64,000 bases of DNA, from the NCBI RefSeq assembly GCF_000761155.1, contig NZ_CP009533.1, forward strand, positions 2,418,001 through 2,482,000, written 5' to 3'. The position numbers and the translations under genes were made by a program. The notes under the pieces are model-generated. The model was not told the origin of the DNA, made no database searches, and was given only the letters and a program-made list of their open reading frames with translations. How positions within the stretch are numbered: position 1 is the stretch's first letter; every line of letters begins with the position of its first letter. The DNA comes from Pseudomonas rhizosphaerae. GTDB taxonomy: Bacteria; Pseudomonadota; Gammaproteobacteria; Pseudomonadales; Pseudomonadaceae. This document shows positions 48,694 to 57,697 of the stretch, one piece after another.

Positions 48694-49995
48694 TTATTTG
48701 CGCGGCTCGACGTGCCGGGCGCTGGCCGCATCGGCTCTGCCACCCAGGTACCAACCTACCGCCCCCCACAGGGCTGCGCACGCCGCGCCCACCAGCGCGA
48801 TCAACACCACGCCCTGGCCCAGCAGGTCGAGCAGGCTCTTGACCCAGCCGCTGAAGGCGTCGCCGCCGCGGTAGACCACGGTATCGATGAAGTTCTTCGC
48901 CTTGTACTTGGTTTCAGCGTCCAGCGGCGCGAACAGCATCTCGCGGCCCGGACGCACGAAAGCATATTCACCAATCCGCCGGGCGATCATCAGCCCCGCC
49001 AGCATGGCGAAGCTCGGCGCCAGGGCCAGCCCGATGAAACCCAGGCAGACCAGTGCCGGCACCAGCGCCAGCAAGGTCTTCACCCCCAGCCGCTGGGCCA
49101 GCCGGCCGGTGATGAACAGCTGGGCGGTCAGCGCGCCGGCCTGCACGACGAAGTCGATGATGCCGAATACGCGTACCTGTTCCTCGCGACTGGGGAACCG
49201 TTCGGCCACCAGGCGAGCCTGCTCGAAATACAGGAAGGTGCTGACCGTGGCCAACAATACGACGAAGGCGCAGATACCCAGCAGATAGCGCGAGTGAAGA
49301 ACCCGAGTCAGCCCGCTGAACGGATTGCCCGCCACCGGTCGACGTGGATTTTCGGTGCGCACGGCACCCGGCCGCCCTGCTCCATGCACCTCACGCCAGC
49401 CCATCAAACGGTGCTTGAGGAAAATGGCGATGCCGAGCAAAGCCGCCGCCAGTATCGCCAGCCCACTGGCACCCAGGGTGCCGACCAGCACCGCACTCAG
49501 CGCCGGACCGGCGAGGCCGCCGACACTGGCCCCAGCCGCAATGAAGGCGAACAGGCGCTTGGCCTGGGCGCCGTCGAAGACGTCGGCCATCAAGCTCCAG
49601 GCGACCGAAATGACGAACAGGTTGTAGACCGAGATCCACACGTAGAAGACGCGCGCCAGCCAGATGCCCTGTTCGGCGGCGGCAAAGGCGGCAGCGAATG
49701 CCAGCAGGTTGCAGCCGAAGAAGCCATAGACCCAATCGATATAGTGCAGCCGGGCCACTTTGGAGTTGAGCCAAGCGAACAACGGCACGGCCACCAGCAT
49801 GGCGACGAACGTGGCAGTGAACAGCCATTGCAGATTCTCCACGCCGCCCTGGATACCCATGGACTCGCGGATGGGCCGCAACATGAAGTAGCCGCAGAAC
49901 AGGCAGAAGAACAACGCAAATCCGTTCAGCGCCGCCCGCCCCTCCCCAGGCCGGGCGTTGATCGCCCGGCTCAGGCGCGCACCGACGCCGGTCAT
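48694..49995 (-). CDS. MFS-type ATP/ADP antiporter-like (NTP/NDP exchange family) transporter
   Basis: 433 aa with about 12 helices. GYFMLRPIRESMGIQGG and LLFA-type segments match the COG3202/TLC-like MFS proteins of free-living proteobacteria. Residues that plastid and rickettsial nucleotide translocators use are only partly recognisable, so the substrate is unknown. It starts 12 bp downstream of the aldo/keto reductase stop, same strand, indicating an operon. Confidence 0.82.
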   Translation of the reverse strand: MTGVGARLSRAINARPGEGRAALNGFALFFCLFCGYFMLRPIRESMGIQGGVENLQWLFTATFVAMLVAVPLFAWLNSKVARLHYIDWVYGFFGCNLLAFAAAFAAAEQGIWLARVFYVWISVYNLFVISVAWSLMADVFDGAQAKRLFAFIAAGASVGGLAGPALSAVLVGTLGASGLAILAAALLGIAIFLKHRLMGWREVHGAGRPGAVRTENPRRPVAGNPFSGLTRVLHSRYLLGICAFVVLLATVSTFLYFEQARLVAERFPSREEQVRVFGIIDFVVQAGALTAQLFITGRLAQRLGVKTLLALVPALVCLGFIGLALAPSFAMLAGLMIARRIGEYAFVRPGREMLFAPLDAETKYKAKNFIDTVVYRGGDAFSGWVKSLLDLLGQGVVLIALVGAACAALWGAVGWYLGGRADAASARHVEPRK

Positions 49996-50007
49996 GGGCG
50001 GCGCACC

Positions 50008-50928
50008 TCAGGCGAACTCGGCGGCGATGCGCTCGAGTTGCCGGGCATCGGGCAAGCGGCCCTGGCCAGCCAGCAGATTGTCGAGCATGTAGCGCGGCTG
50101 CGAGGTCGCAGGAATCACGGTGGTCACCGCCGGGTTGGCGAGAACGAACTTGAGCATCAACTGGGCCCAGGAGGTGGCGTCGAGCTCGGCGGTCGCCCAT
50201 TCGGGCACCGCGCGGCCCTTGACCTTGGCGAACAACCGACCCGCCTCGAACGTGCGATTGATCAGGGTGGCAATACCGTGTTCGGCGCAGTACGGCAGCA
50301 GGCTGCGTTCGGCGTTGCGCGCGCCGATCGAGTAGTTGACCTGGACGAAGTCCACCGGCTCCTTCTTCAGCACCGCCAGCAATTCGTCGTGGGCCGACTC
50401 TACATAGTGCGTCACGCCGATGTAGCGGATGCGTCCCTGCGCCTTGAGCTCACGCAGCAATGCCAGCTGGGTGTGGGTGTCCTGAAGGTTATGGACCTGA
50501 ATCAGATCGATGGTATCGGTGCGCAACGCCTTGAAGCTGGCTTCGATCTGGCTCATGCCGGCTTCACGACCGGTCGACGACACCTTCGTTGCCAGGAACA
50601 CCTTGCCATGTGCGCCGGCCTGGCTGACCAGATCACCCGTCACCCGCTCGGCCCGACGGTAACTGGGCGCGGTGTCGATGAGCTTGGCGCCGCCTTCGAC
50701 GAATGCCTTGAGCACCTCGTACAATGGCGCCATGTCGGTCGAGGCAGGGTCCACGTCGAATGTCTGCGAAGTGCCCAGACCGATCACTGGCAGCAGCTCG
50801 CCCGTTGCCGGGATCTTGCGCTGCAGCAAGGGCTGTGCGGCTAACGCCAGTGGGGCCATGAGCGAACCACAGCTGGCTGCAGCGCCGAGCATGGCGGTGT
50901 ATTGGACGAACTGGCGGCGGGTCGGCAT
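50008..50928 (-). CDS. Tat-exported aldo/keto reductase
   Basis: 306 aa. The N-terminal twin-Arg signal PTRRQFVQY is followed by a hydrophobic stretch and an AxA-type site (LALAAQ, near residue 30), so the enzyme is probably periplasmic. The fold is an AKR barrel with catalytic Asp (LIDTAPSY, also the Tyr), Lys (FLATKVS) and His (VHNLQD). Exported AKRs are uncommon because NADPH is cytosolic; some are cofactor-loaded before Tat export. ATG 50928 has GAGGAA upstream. The substrate is unknown. The downstream partner is an MFS transporter. Confidence 0.87.
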   Translation of the reverse strand: MPTRRQFVQYTAMLGAAASCGSLMAPLALAAQPLLQRKIPATGELLPVIGLGTSQTFDVDPASTDMAPLYEVLKAFVEGGAKLIDTAPSYRRAERVTGDLVSQAGAHGKVFLATKVSSTGREAGMSQIEASFKALRTDTIDLIQVHNLQDTHTQLALLRELKAQGRIRYIGVTHYVESAHDELLAVLKKEPVDFVQVNYSIGARNAERSLLPYCAEHGIATLINRTFEAGRLFAKVKGRAVPEWATAELDATSWAQLMLKFVLANPAVTTVIPATSQPRYMLDNLLAGQGRLPDARQLERIAAEFA

Positions 50929-51112
50929 GGAGCGATTCCTCACGGTGATTCACACGAGCCTGGAAGACATTTCTTACGGATGACGCCTCTAGGCAACCCT
51001 AGGCAGAACCCAGTATGGCCAAGCCTGTGCGACTCGTGGCCCTGAAGGTGGCAAATGAAACATGAGGACAACAATTTGCAGCGGGACAGGCAGGGAGCAC
51101 CGCACAAACGAC

Positions 51113-51146
51113 ACGCCCCCGGGCAATGGAATTGCGCCGGGGGCGT
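51113..51146. terminator. Long GC-rich hairpin downstream of the membrane-peptide gene
   Basis: ACGCCCCCGGGCAAT / ATTGCGCCGGGGGCGT, a 15-bp near-perfect stem with a 3-nt loop and one bulge. It lies 44 bp after the leftward 24-aa gene's stop. No T-run. Confidence 0.5.
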
Positions 51147-51189
51147 GGGATTGCAAAGCGACCGTTTCAGGTGATCGCTGCATCAAAAC

Positions 51190-51264
51190 TCAGTGCATGA
51201 ACAACGCGATCAGGATGATGATCGGGATCGGCACGCCGAGGAAAAACAAGAGAATCGAGCGCAT
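51190..51264 (-). CDS. 24-aa hydrophobic membrane peptide
   Basis: MRSILLFFLGVPIPIIILIA then LFMH. It is nearly a single membrane helix with one Arg at the N-terminus, so the N-terminus is probably cytoplasmic. AAGGAG 8 bp upstream is a strong ribosome site. The gene starts 15 bp after the stop of the 312-aa membrane protein, so they are likely co-transcribed and may interact. The PIPII Pro pair in mid-helix suggests a kink. I recognise no family; the small size would hide it from ordinary gene calling. Confidence 0.65.
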   Translation of the reverse strand: MRSILLFFLGVPIPIIILIALFMH

Positions 51265-51279
51265 GGTAGTACTCCTTGA

Positions 51280-52218
51280 TCAGCGAATCGAAGTGGGTGC
51301 ATGGGTGCGGGTACGGTCGCGCTCGTGCCAGACCACGGCATCGCGGCTACGGCCACCGAAGGTTGCGGCGAAGCTGGCGAAGAATGCACCGCACAGCAGG
51401 GCCACGAAGGTCCACAGAGCGGTCGCGGCAGCGACTTTCTTGGCGGTATCGGCAGCTTGACGTGCGGCCATCTCGGCATCTTCGACCGATTTCAACGCCT
51501 GACCATAGACCTGATCGACACGCTGTTCGGCCTGGGCCTGAGTCAGGTTGGTACGCTGACTGACCAATTGCGCCAGGTAGGCGCGGTCTTCGCCGGCCAG
51601 TTGACCGTCGTTGCTCACGGTACGGGCAAAAATCCGCGTGACCACGGCATGGGCTGCGTCATCGCTGACCGCCACCGGGCGATTGTCGCGAAACAGCATG
51701 TCGACGAAATAGCCATAGGGATCGCTGGCGTTGTCATTGCTGGACGTCGCGGCCGCCACAGCTGCGCCGGAAGTCACACTGGCACCGGCCTGGACGCCAC
51801 TGCCAATCGCGCTACCCAATGAGCCCAGGACCAGCATGGCAGTGACCAGCGACGCCACGGCCCACGCCAGGAAGCCATGAGCGGTGTCGCGAAAATACAC
51901 TTCGTCGCCATGCATGTTGGCCCATTTGACCCGCAGGCGACCGGCGAGGTAGCCACCCATGCCCGAGGCGACGATTTGCGTGAAGGTGAGCCACAGGACC
52001 GTGGAAACCCCAAGAGTCGTGGCACTCACGCCCTTGTCTGCCCACGGCGATACGGCTGAGAAGCCAAGGCCGAAGCCCAGCACTACAAGAATCATGGACA
52101 ACGCGGCAGCGCCCGCGGCGCCAGCGAAGATCGCCGCCCAGGAGACGCCGGAGTGATTGGAGCTGTCCGCAGAAGCGGATGGCGCGGCAGGAGGTAGGTG
52201 ATCGGCAGGTGTCATCAT
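51280..52218 (-). CDS. 312-aa membrane protein, uncharacterised
   Basis: 312 aa with about four helices: three in the first half (SWAAIFAGAAGAAALSMILV; TLGVSTVLWLTFTQIVASGM; GFLAWAVASLVTAMLVLGSL) and one near the C-terminus (AATALWTFVALLCGAFFASF). A soluble region at about 150-260 is rich in Asp, Gln and Ala and probably helical (QAEQRVDQVYGQALKSVEDA). AGGAGC precedes the double ATG at 52218. The short basic C-terminus is likely cytoplasmic. Function unknown. It is coupled to a 24-aa membrane peptide. Confidence 0.75.
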   Translation of the reverse strand: MMTPADHLPPAAPSASADSSNHSGVSWAAIFAGAAGAAALSMILVVLGFGLGFSAVSPWADKGVSATTLGVSTVLWLTFTQIVASGMGGYLAGRLRVKWANMHGDEVYFRDTAHGFLAWAVASLVTAMLVLGSLGSAIGSGVQAGASVTSGAAVAAATSSNDNASDPYGYFVDMLFRDNRPVAVSDDAAHAVVTRIFARTVSNDGQLAGEDRAYLAQLVSQRTNLTQAQAEQRVDQVYGQALKSVEDAEMAARQAADTAKKVAAATALWTFVALLCGAFFASFAATFGGRSRDAVVWHERDRTRTHAPTSIR

Positions 52219-52371
52219 TATTGTCGTGCTCCTAGCAGGTTCAACGTTTGTGATCGCTCACGTAATGCTTGCCAGGTTGACGGTGCACACGGCATGCCAT
52301 GATCCCAATAAAAAACTACGTTTGAAATCAAAGAATTGAATGCGAAAGCTAGAAGCAGACTCATGCAATAT

Positions 52372-52398
52372 GCCCGATCCGTCAAAAGACGACCGGGC
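52372..52398 (-). terminator. Hairpin after the hypothetical gene at 52.4 kb
   Basis: GCCCGATCCGTC, AAAA loop, GACGACCGGGC, imperfect 11-bp stem, in the 231-bp gap between two leftward genes. Nothing else is seen in that gap. Confidence 0.4.
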
Positions 52399-52449
52399 TT
52401 TGTGCATTGTTTTGAAACTCAAATTGCGTTGACTATTCCGACACAGTCA

Positions 52450-52779
52450 TTAGGGCGCAGTGGTGTTTTTCTGCTCGGCCGGATAGAACTCCCCTTCCAT
52501 GTTCTGTTTCTCCAGCGCGGCACGTAGCAATCCTTCGGCAGCCCTTACCTCGACGTCATCGGTAACATCGTTCACCACCAGCCATAACCTTTGTACATTC
52601 TGCTCGTGGGTACCCTCACTGAGCATGTCGTGACTGACGGCGGGCCGTCCGCGCCAAAAGCACAGGGTATCGACCTCGCTTTCGACGTCATATGTGCAGG
52701 CTGGACCTGCCAGCCAGATTTCGCTGACGGTGCGCAGGTTCGCTCGTTCGATGTCTTGTTGCTGAATTCTGAGTGGCAT
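52450..52779 (-). CDS. Hypothetical 109-aa protein
   Basis: From ATG 52779: MPLRIQQQDIERANLRTVSE, then IWLAGPACTYDVESEVDTLC and so on to a Pro/Thr-rich tail. It is soluble, with two Cys and no signal. The sequence looks protein-like (mixed helix and strand), with the acidic stretch VVNDVTDDVEVRAAEG. The ribosome site is weak, and ATG 52791 would add four residues. I recognise no family. It is divergent to the DUF4174 gene. Confidence 0.5.
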   Translation of the reverse strand: MPLRIQQQDIERANLRTVSEIWLAGPACTYDVESEVDTLCFWRGRPAVSHDMLSEGTHEQNVQRLWLVVNDVTDDVEVRAAEGLLRAALEKQNMEGEFYPAEQKNTTAP

Positions 52780-52890
52780 TGCATGACCCATTGCGAAGAA
52801 GCGGTCAAGCTTTGAACCCACCGGCCGTGCGCAAGTTCTACCCAGAACGTCACTGCCTGGCGAAATCTGCTTATTGGAAGGAGACCGGAT

Positions 52891-53319
52891 ATGAATGCCT
52901 TGATCGCTGCACTGAGCCTGGGTTTGGGTCTGTCGAGTGCCCAAGCCAGTGACGGTAACCCCTTGCTCGCCGAACGCTGGCAGAGCCGGCCTTTGATCGT
53001 CATCGTCCCTGACGCTCAGGACAGCACACTGCTGGGCCTGCGCACGGCGTTGGCCGCACCGGGCAGCCGCGAAGCATTTGTCGAACGGGAGATGGTGCTC
53101 TACGAGGTCATTGCAGGCCAAGCGAGCCGCAATGGCCAGCCGCTGGATGCCGGTGCCAGTGCGGCGCTGTTGCAAGCGGTCGGGCATTCGGCCGACGCTG
53201 GGCCTCGAGTGGTACTGGTGGGCAAGGACGGTGGGATCAAGGTGGACCAGCCGGGGCCGGTCGATCCTCACGCACTGTTCACCACCATCGACCGCATGCC
53301 CATGCGCCAAGGCCAGTGA
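52891..53319 (+). CDS. DUF4174 secreted protein
   Basis: 142 aa. A Sec signal peptide (NALIAALSLGLGLSSAQA, cleaved near residue 20) precedes a thioredoxin-like DUF4174 domain (PLLAERWQSRPLIVIVPDAQ; PRVVLVGKDGGIKV). No CxxC motif is present, so it is not a disulfide enzyme. AAGGAGA stands before ATG 52891. It is probably periplasmic; role unknown. It converges on hemB with only 9 bp between stops. Confidence 0.82.
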   Translation: MNALIAALSLGLGLSSAQASDGNPLLAERWQSRPLIVIVPDAQDSTLLGLRTALAAPGSREAFVEREMVLYEVIAGQASRNGQPLDAGASAALLQAVGHSADAGPRVVLVGKDGGIKVDQPGPVDPHALFTTIDRMPMRQGQ

Positions 53320-53328
53320 ACCGAGGCC

Positions 53329-54306
53329 TCAGATACCTTCGCGGGCGATGTCCATGGCGAAGTAGGTGAAGATCAGGTCGGCGCCGGCACGTTTGATCGC
53401 ACCCAGGCTTTCACGAACGATGCGCTGCTCATCCACTGCGCCCGCCTGGCCTGCGAACTTGATCATGGCGTATTCGCCACTGACCTGGTAGGCCGCCAAG
53501 GGCAGTCGCGACGCTTCGCGGATATCGCGGATGATGTCCAGGTAGGCCCCTGCCGGTTTGACCATCAAGGCATCCGCACCCTCCTGCTCGTCGAGCAGCG
53601 ATTCACGCACGGCCTCGCGGCGGTTCATGGGGTTCATCTGATAGGTCTTGCGGTCGCCCTTGAGCGCAGTGCCACCGGCCTCGCGGAACGGCCCGTAGAA
53701 CGAGGAGGCGAACTTGGTCGAATAAGCCATGATCGAGGTATCGAAGAAGCCGGCTTCGTCCAGCGCGCCACGAATCGCCTGCACCTGACCGTCCATGGCC
53801 GCTGACGGCGAAATGAAGTCGGCACCGGCCCGGGCCGCGACCACGGCCTGCTTGCCCAGGTTGATCAATGTGGCATCGTTGTCGACGTGATCGCCGTGCA
53901 GGACCCCGCAGTGCCCATGGGACGTGTATTCGCAGAAACAGGTGTCGGCCATGACCACCATTTCCGGGACGGTGTCCTTGCAGATGCGTGCGATACGCGA
54001 CACCAGGCCGTTTTCGTTCCAGGTATCGCTGCCGTCGGCGTCCAGATGGTGGGACACGCCGAAGGTCATCACCGACTTGATACCGGCGCGGGCGTAGCGC
54101 TCGATCTCGCCGGCCAGCTTCGACTCGGGAATGCGCATGACTCCCGGCATGCTGTTGATCGGGACGAAATCATCGATCTCTTCTTCGACGAAAATCGGCA
54201 GCACCAGGTCGCCTAGATTGAATTCGGCTTCCTGAAACAGATCGCGGAAAGAAGCGTTGCGGCGCAGGCGGCGTGGCCTGGCGGAAGGAAACTGGCTGGG
54301 CATCAT
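53329..54306 (-). CDS. hemB: Delta-aminolevulinic acid dehydratase, cysteine-rich Zn type
   Basis: 325-aa porphobilinogen synthase that condenses two ALA molecules in heme synthesis. [14 protein letters not shown] carries the three Cys that bind catalytic Zn, as in E. coli. The Schiff-base Lys residues are in [14 protein letters not shown] and [12 protein letters not shown]. aeruginosa's housekeeping HemB has Asp/Ala in place of these Cys and uses Mg, so this is the other metal class. ATG 54306 or 54303 starts the protein. It is divergent to transketolase. It may be a second HemB, or the only one; not decidable here. Confidence 0.93.
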   Translation of the reverse strand: MMPSQFPSARPRRLRRNASFRDLFQEAEFNLGDLVLPIFVEEEIDDFVPINSMPGVMRIPESKLAGEIERYARAGIKSVMTFGVSHHLDADGSDTWNENGLVSRIARICKDTVPEMVVMADTCFCEYTSHGHCGVLHGDHVDNDATLINLGKQAVVAARAGADFISPSAAMDGQVQAIRGALDEAGFFDTSIMAYSTKFASSFYGPFREAGGTALKGDRKTYQMNPMNRREAVRESLLDEQEGADALMVKPAGAYLDIIRDIREASRLPLAAYQVSGEYAMIKFAGQAGAVDEQRIVRESLGAIKRAGADLIFTYFAMDIAREGI

Positions 54307-54546
54307 GGATTCCACTGGTAAGGGCATACGGCATCGAACGGCCAAGCTTAGGCCGGGACGCTGGCGCGGGGCAAACCGGATTTCGATAAAGCTGCGTTGC
54401 ATGCCGGGTAACAATTGCGGCTCGAGGAATGCTTGAACACGAGGCCAGGCATGCTTGCAACGCAACTTACTCAGCCGCAGGAGGGTCAACCCTGACGACA
54501 TCTTCACCGCGATTTCCTCGCGAACTCAATGTGGGATCGAATCGAT

Positions 54547-56616
54547 ATGCCTAATCAAGTTTCCAATCCAGCCGTCTCCAATGCCACCGATCAGTTGTGC
54601 ATCAATACCCTGCGCACCCTGGCCATGGATGCGGTGCAGAAAGCCAATTCGGGCCATCCGGGCACGCCCATGGCCCTGGCGCCAGTCGGCTACACCCTGT
54701 GGAGCCGCTTCCTGCGCTACCACCCCCAGCACCCCGACTGGCCCAACCGCGACCGCTTCGTGCTCTCCGCCGGGCACGCGTCCATGCTGCTCTACGGCCT
54801 GCTGCACCTGGCCGGTGTCGAGGAAATCGACGAGAACGGGACCAAGACCGGCCAGCCTGCGGTCAGCCTCGACGACATCAAGCAGTTTCGCCAGATGGAA
54901 TCCAAGACCCCGGGGCATCCCGAGTATCGCTTCACAACGGGTGTCGAGACGACCACCGGGCCATTGGGGCAAGGCTGCGCCAACAGCGTGGGCATGGCCA
55001 TGGCTCAGCATTGGCTGGCCTCGCGCTTCAACCGCGACGACCTGAAGCTGTTCGACTACAACGTTTATGCGATCTGCGGCGACGGCGACATGATGGAAGG
55101 CGTCAGCAGTGAAGCGGCGTCCATGGCCGGGCACCTGAAGCTGTCGAACCTGTGCTGGATCTACGACAACAACACCATCAGCATCGAAGGTCACACCGAG
55201 CTGGCTTTCAGCGAAGACGTCATGACCCGCTTCAAGGGCTACGGCTGGAACACCCTGCACGTCACCGACGCCAACGACACTCAGGCGCTGGCCAAGGCCT
55301 TCGAGCAATTCACCCAGACCCGCGACGCGCCCACTCTGATCATGGTCGACAGCGTGATCGGCTACGGCGCGCCGAACAAGCAGAACACGGCGGCTGCCCA
55401 CGGTGAAGCACTGGGGGACGATGAGATCAAGCTGGCCAAGAAAGCCTACGGCTGGGACGAAAACAGCAGCTTCTCGGTACCCGAGGCTGCCGCTCATCAT
55501 CTGCGCGATACGCTGTTGAGCAGTCACGGCGAGCGCTATGAGCAGTGGCAACGCCAGCTGCAGACTCTCACCGAACGCGAACCGGAACTTGCCGAACAAT
55601 TGCGGCGCATGCGCGCCGGCGAAATGCCAGAAGACTGGGAAGCCGAACTGGAAGCTTTCGACACCGATGCCAAGGGGCTGGCGACACGGGCTGCCGGTGG
55701 CAAGGTGCTGAACGCCTTTGCCAAGAAGATCCCCTGGCTGCTGGGCGGCTCGGCCGACTTGTCGCCGTCGACCAAGACCAATCTGACCTTCGATGGGGCT
55801 GGCAGCTTTTCGGCCGCTGACTACGGTGGTCGCAACCTGCACTTCGGTATCCGCGAACATGCCATGGGCGCCATCGCCAACGGCTTGGCATTGTGCTACA
55901 TCCGCCCCTACACCTCGACCTTCCTGGTGTTCAGCGATTACATGAAGCCGCCGATTCGCCTGGCATCGATCATGGAGCTGCCGGTGGTGTTCGTGTTCAC
56001 CCACGACTCGATCGGCGTGGGCGAAGACGGCCCCACTCATCAACCCATCGAGCACCTGACCCAGTTGCGTGCCACGCCAGGGCTGCTGACGCTGCGTCCG
56101 GGCGACGCCAACGAAACCACCCAGGCCTGGAAGATTGCCTTGGCCCAGACGGATCGGCCATCGTGCATCGTGTTGTCGCGCCAGCCCATGGCGACTCTGG
56201 ACCGCGAGCGGTTTGGCAGTGCCGAAGGTGTGGCACGGGGTGGGTATGTGCTGGCTGACAGCAAAGATCCTGAGGTGATCCTGATCGCCACGGGCAGCGA
56301 GGTCGGCTTGGCGGTTCAGGCCTACGAGCAGTTGCAGCAGGAAGGTATCGCGGCCCGTGTCGTCAGCCTGCCGTGCTGGGAGCTGTTCGAAGAGCAGGAT
56401 GCCGAGTACCGCGAGCAGGTGCTGCCTGCGGCCGTGACCTCGCGCGTGGCCATCGAGCAGGCCGGCCCACTGGGATGGGATCGCTACGTGGGCTCGACAG
56501 GGGCGAAGGTGGTCATGAACAGCTTCGGTGCCTCTGCACCGATCGACAAGTTGCAGGCCAAGTTCGGCTTTACCGTGGACAACGTCGTCAAGCTGGCCAA
56601 GCAGCAGATAGGCTAA
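54547..56616 (+). CDS. tkt: Transketolase
   Basis: 689-aa thiamine-diphosphate enzyme of the pentose phosphate pathway. The ThDP motif GDGDMMEGVSSEAASMAGHL, the substrate-binding His residues (NSGHPGTP; TGPLGQG) and the pyrimidine-domain motif FGIREHAMG are intact. ATG 54547 follows a weak GTGGGA; an in-frame GTG at 54529 would add six residues. The length is close to E. coli TktA (663 aa) plus a short tail. REP elements follow. It sits about 6 kb from zwf and gnd, other pentose-phosphate enzymes. Confidence 0.96.
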   Translation: MPNQVSNPAVSNATDQLCINTLRTLAMDAVQKANSGHPGTPMALAPVGYTLWSRFLRYHPQHPDWPNRDRFVLSAGHASMLLYGLLHLAGVEEIDENGTKTGQPAVSLDDIKQFRQMESKTPGHPEYRFTTGVETTTGPLGQGCANSVGMAMAQHWLASRFNRDDLKLFDYNVYAICGDGDMMEGVSSEAASMAGHLKLSNLCWIYDNNTISIEGHTELAFSEDVMTRFKGYGWNTLHVTDANDTQALAKAFEQFTQTRDAPTLIMVDSVIGYGAPNKQNTAAAHGEALGDDEIKLAKKAYGWDENSSFSVPEAAAHHLRDTLLSSHGERYEQWQRQLQTLTEREPELAEQLRRMRAGEMPEDWEAELEAFDTDAKGLATRAAGGKVLNAFAKKIPWLLGGSADLSPSTKTNLTFDGAGSFSAADYGGRNLHFGIREHAMGAIANGLALCYIRPYTSTFLVFSDYMKPPIRLASIMELPVVFVFTHDSIGVGEDGPTHQPIEHLTQLRATPGLLTLRPGDANETTQAWKIALAQTDRPSCIVLSRQPMATLDRERFGSAEGVARGGYVLADSKDPEVILIATGSEVGLAVQAYEQLQQEGIAARVVSLPCWELFEEQDAEYREQVLPAAVTSRVAIEQAGPLGWDRYVGSTGAKVVMNSFGASAPIDKLQAKFGFTVDNVVKLAKQQIG

Positions 56617-56624
56617 ACGGTCGT

Positions 56625-56775
56625 TGTAGCAGCGGCGCGAGCCGCGCCGGCGGTGGATGCGGTCTGCCTGGATGAATGCGGCGTGGCCGGACGCGGCTCG
56701 CGCCGCTGCTACAGGGGCTTTGCAACGTGCCCGGATGAATGCGGTGCGGCCTTCGTAGCAGCGGCGCGAGCCGCG
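56625..56775. repeat. Three REP family B copies after transketolase
   Basis: TGTAGCAGCGGCGCGAGCCG at 56625, the inverted copy ending at 56713, and a third, plus-oriented copy at 56755-56775. They fill the 289-bp gap between tkt and the TSUP gene, and I see no gene there. Confidence 0.85.
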
Positions 56776-56905
56776 TCGGCGGTGTGTGCGGTGTAACTGA
56801 TTGATCGACACAGGGCCGAATACGGTTTGCGGTGTCGCACGCGGCGGCTAAAATGACGGCTTTCGCGTGCGCTCTTCGTACGCACCCTGCCGTGAAGCCG
56901 ACGAC

Positions 56906-57697
56906 ATGCCCTTCGACCTGCTGTCCAACCTCAGCGTCACGCCGAGCGTTCTGCTTATTCTTGTGCTGGTGGCGTTCGTCGCCGGCTTCATCGATGCCAT
57001 CGCTGGCGGTGGCGGCCTGCTCACTACCCCTGCCCTGCTCACTGCCGGCCTGCCGCCCCACCTGGTGCTGGGCACCAACAAGCTCAGTTCCACGTTCGGC
57101 TCCGCAACCGCAGGCTATACGTTCTATCGCCGTAAGCTGTTTCACCCTCGCCAGTGGAAAAATGCCCTGCTGGGCACCTTGGTCGGCGCCTTCGCCGGTG
57201 CCGGGGCGGCGCACTACATGCCGGCCGAGTGGCTCAACAAAATGCTGCCAGTGATCGTCTTCGCCTGTGGTTTGTACCTGCTGTTCGGTGGTACACCCAA
57301 GGCGCCGCTGGACAGCCATGCACCGATCAAGCGCAAATGGCAACTGCGTCAAGGTCTGACGCTGGGTTTCTACGACGGCGTGGCGGGCCCCGGTACCGGC
57401 GCCTTCTGGACCGTCAGCACATTGCTGCTGTACCCGCTGGACCTGGTGCGTGCCAGCGGCGTGGCACGCAGCATGAACTTCGTCAGCAACATCGCCGCGC
57501 TGACCGTGTTCATCGCCAGCGGCCAGGTCGACTGGTTGATCGGCCTAAGCATGGGCCTGGCAGTCATGGTCGGTGCCTTCTTCGGCGCACGCACGGCGAT
57601 TGGCGGCGGCGCCAGGTTCATTCGTCCGGTGTTCATTACCATCGTCCTGGCGCTGACCGTGCGCCTAGCCTGGCAGCACTGGTTCGGGCAGGCCTGA
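56906..57697 (+). CDS. TSUP (TauE/SafE) family permease
   Basis: 263 aa with about eight helices. [20 protein letters not shown] is the TauE/SafE signature, repeated weakly in the second half ([20 protein letters not shown]). The family exports or imports sulfite, sulfoacetate or organic anions; the substrate is unknown. ATG 56906 is chosen at the start of the first helix. Its last 33 bp overlap the convergent nudC gene. Confidence 0.88.
   Translation: MPFDLLSNLSVTPSVLLILVLVAFVAGFIDAIAGGGGLLTTPALLTAGLPPHLVLGTNKLSSTFGSATAGYTFYRRKLFHPRQWKNALLGTLVGAFAGAGAAHYMPAEWLNKMLPVIVFACGLYLLFGGTPKAPLDSHAPIKRKWQLRQGLTLGFYDGVAGPGTGAFWTVSTLLLYPLDLVRASGVARSMNFVSNIAALTVFIASGQVDWLIGLSMGLAVMVGAFFGARTAIGGGARFIRPVFITIVLALTVRLAWQHWFGQA

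Noticed and set aside
52336..52527. 63-aa plus-strand frame near 52.4 kb
   Set aside because: No ribosome site, runs through a hairpin and overlaps the end of the opposite hypothetical gene.
54526..56811. 761-aa minus-strand frame opposite transketolase
   Set aside because: It is a mirror frame of an unmistakable transketolase and has no motifs; such long antisense frames are common in GC-rich DNA.
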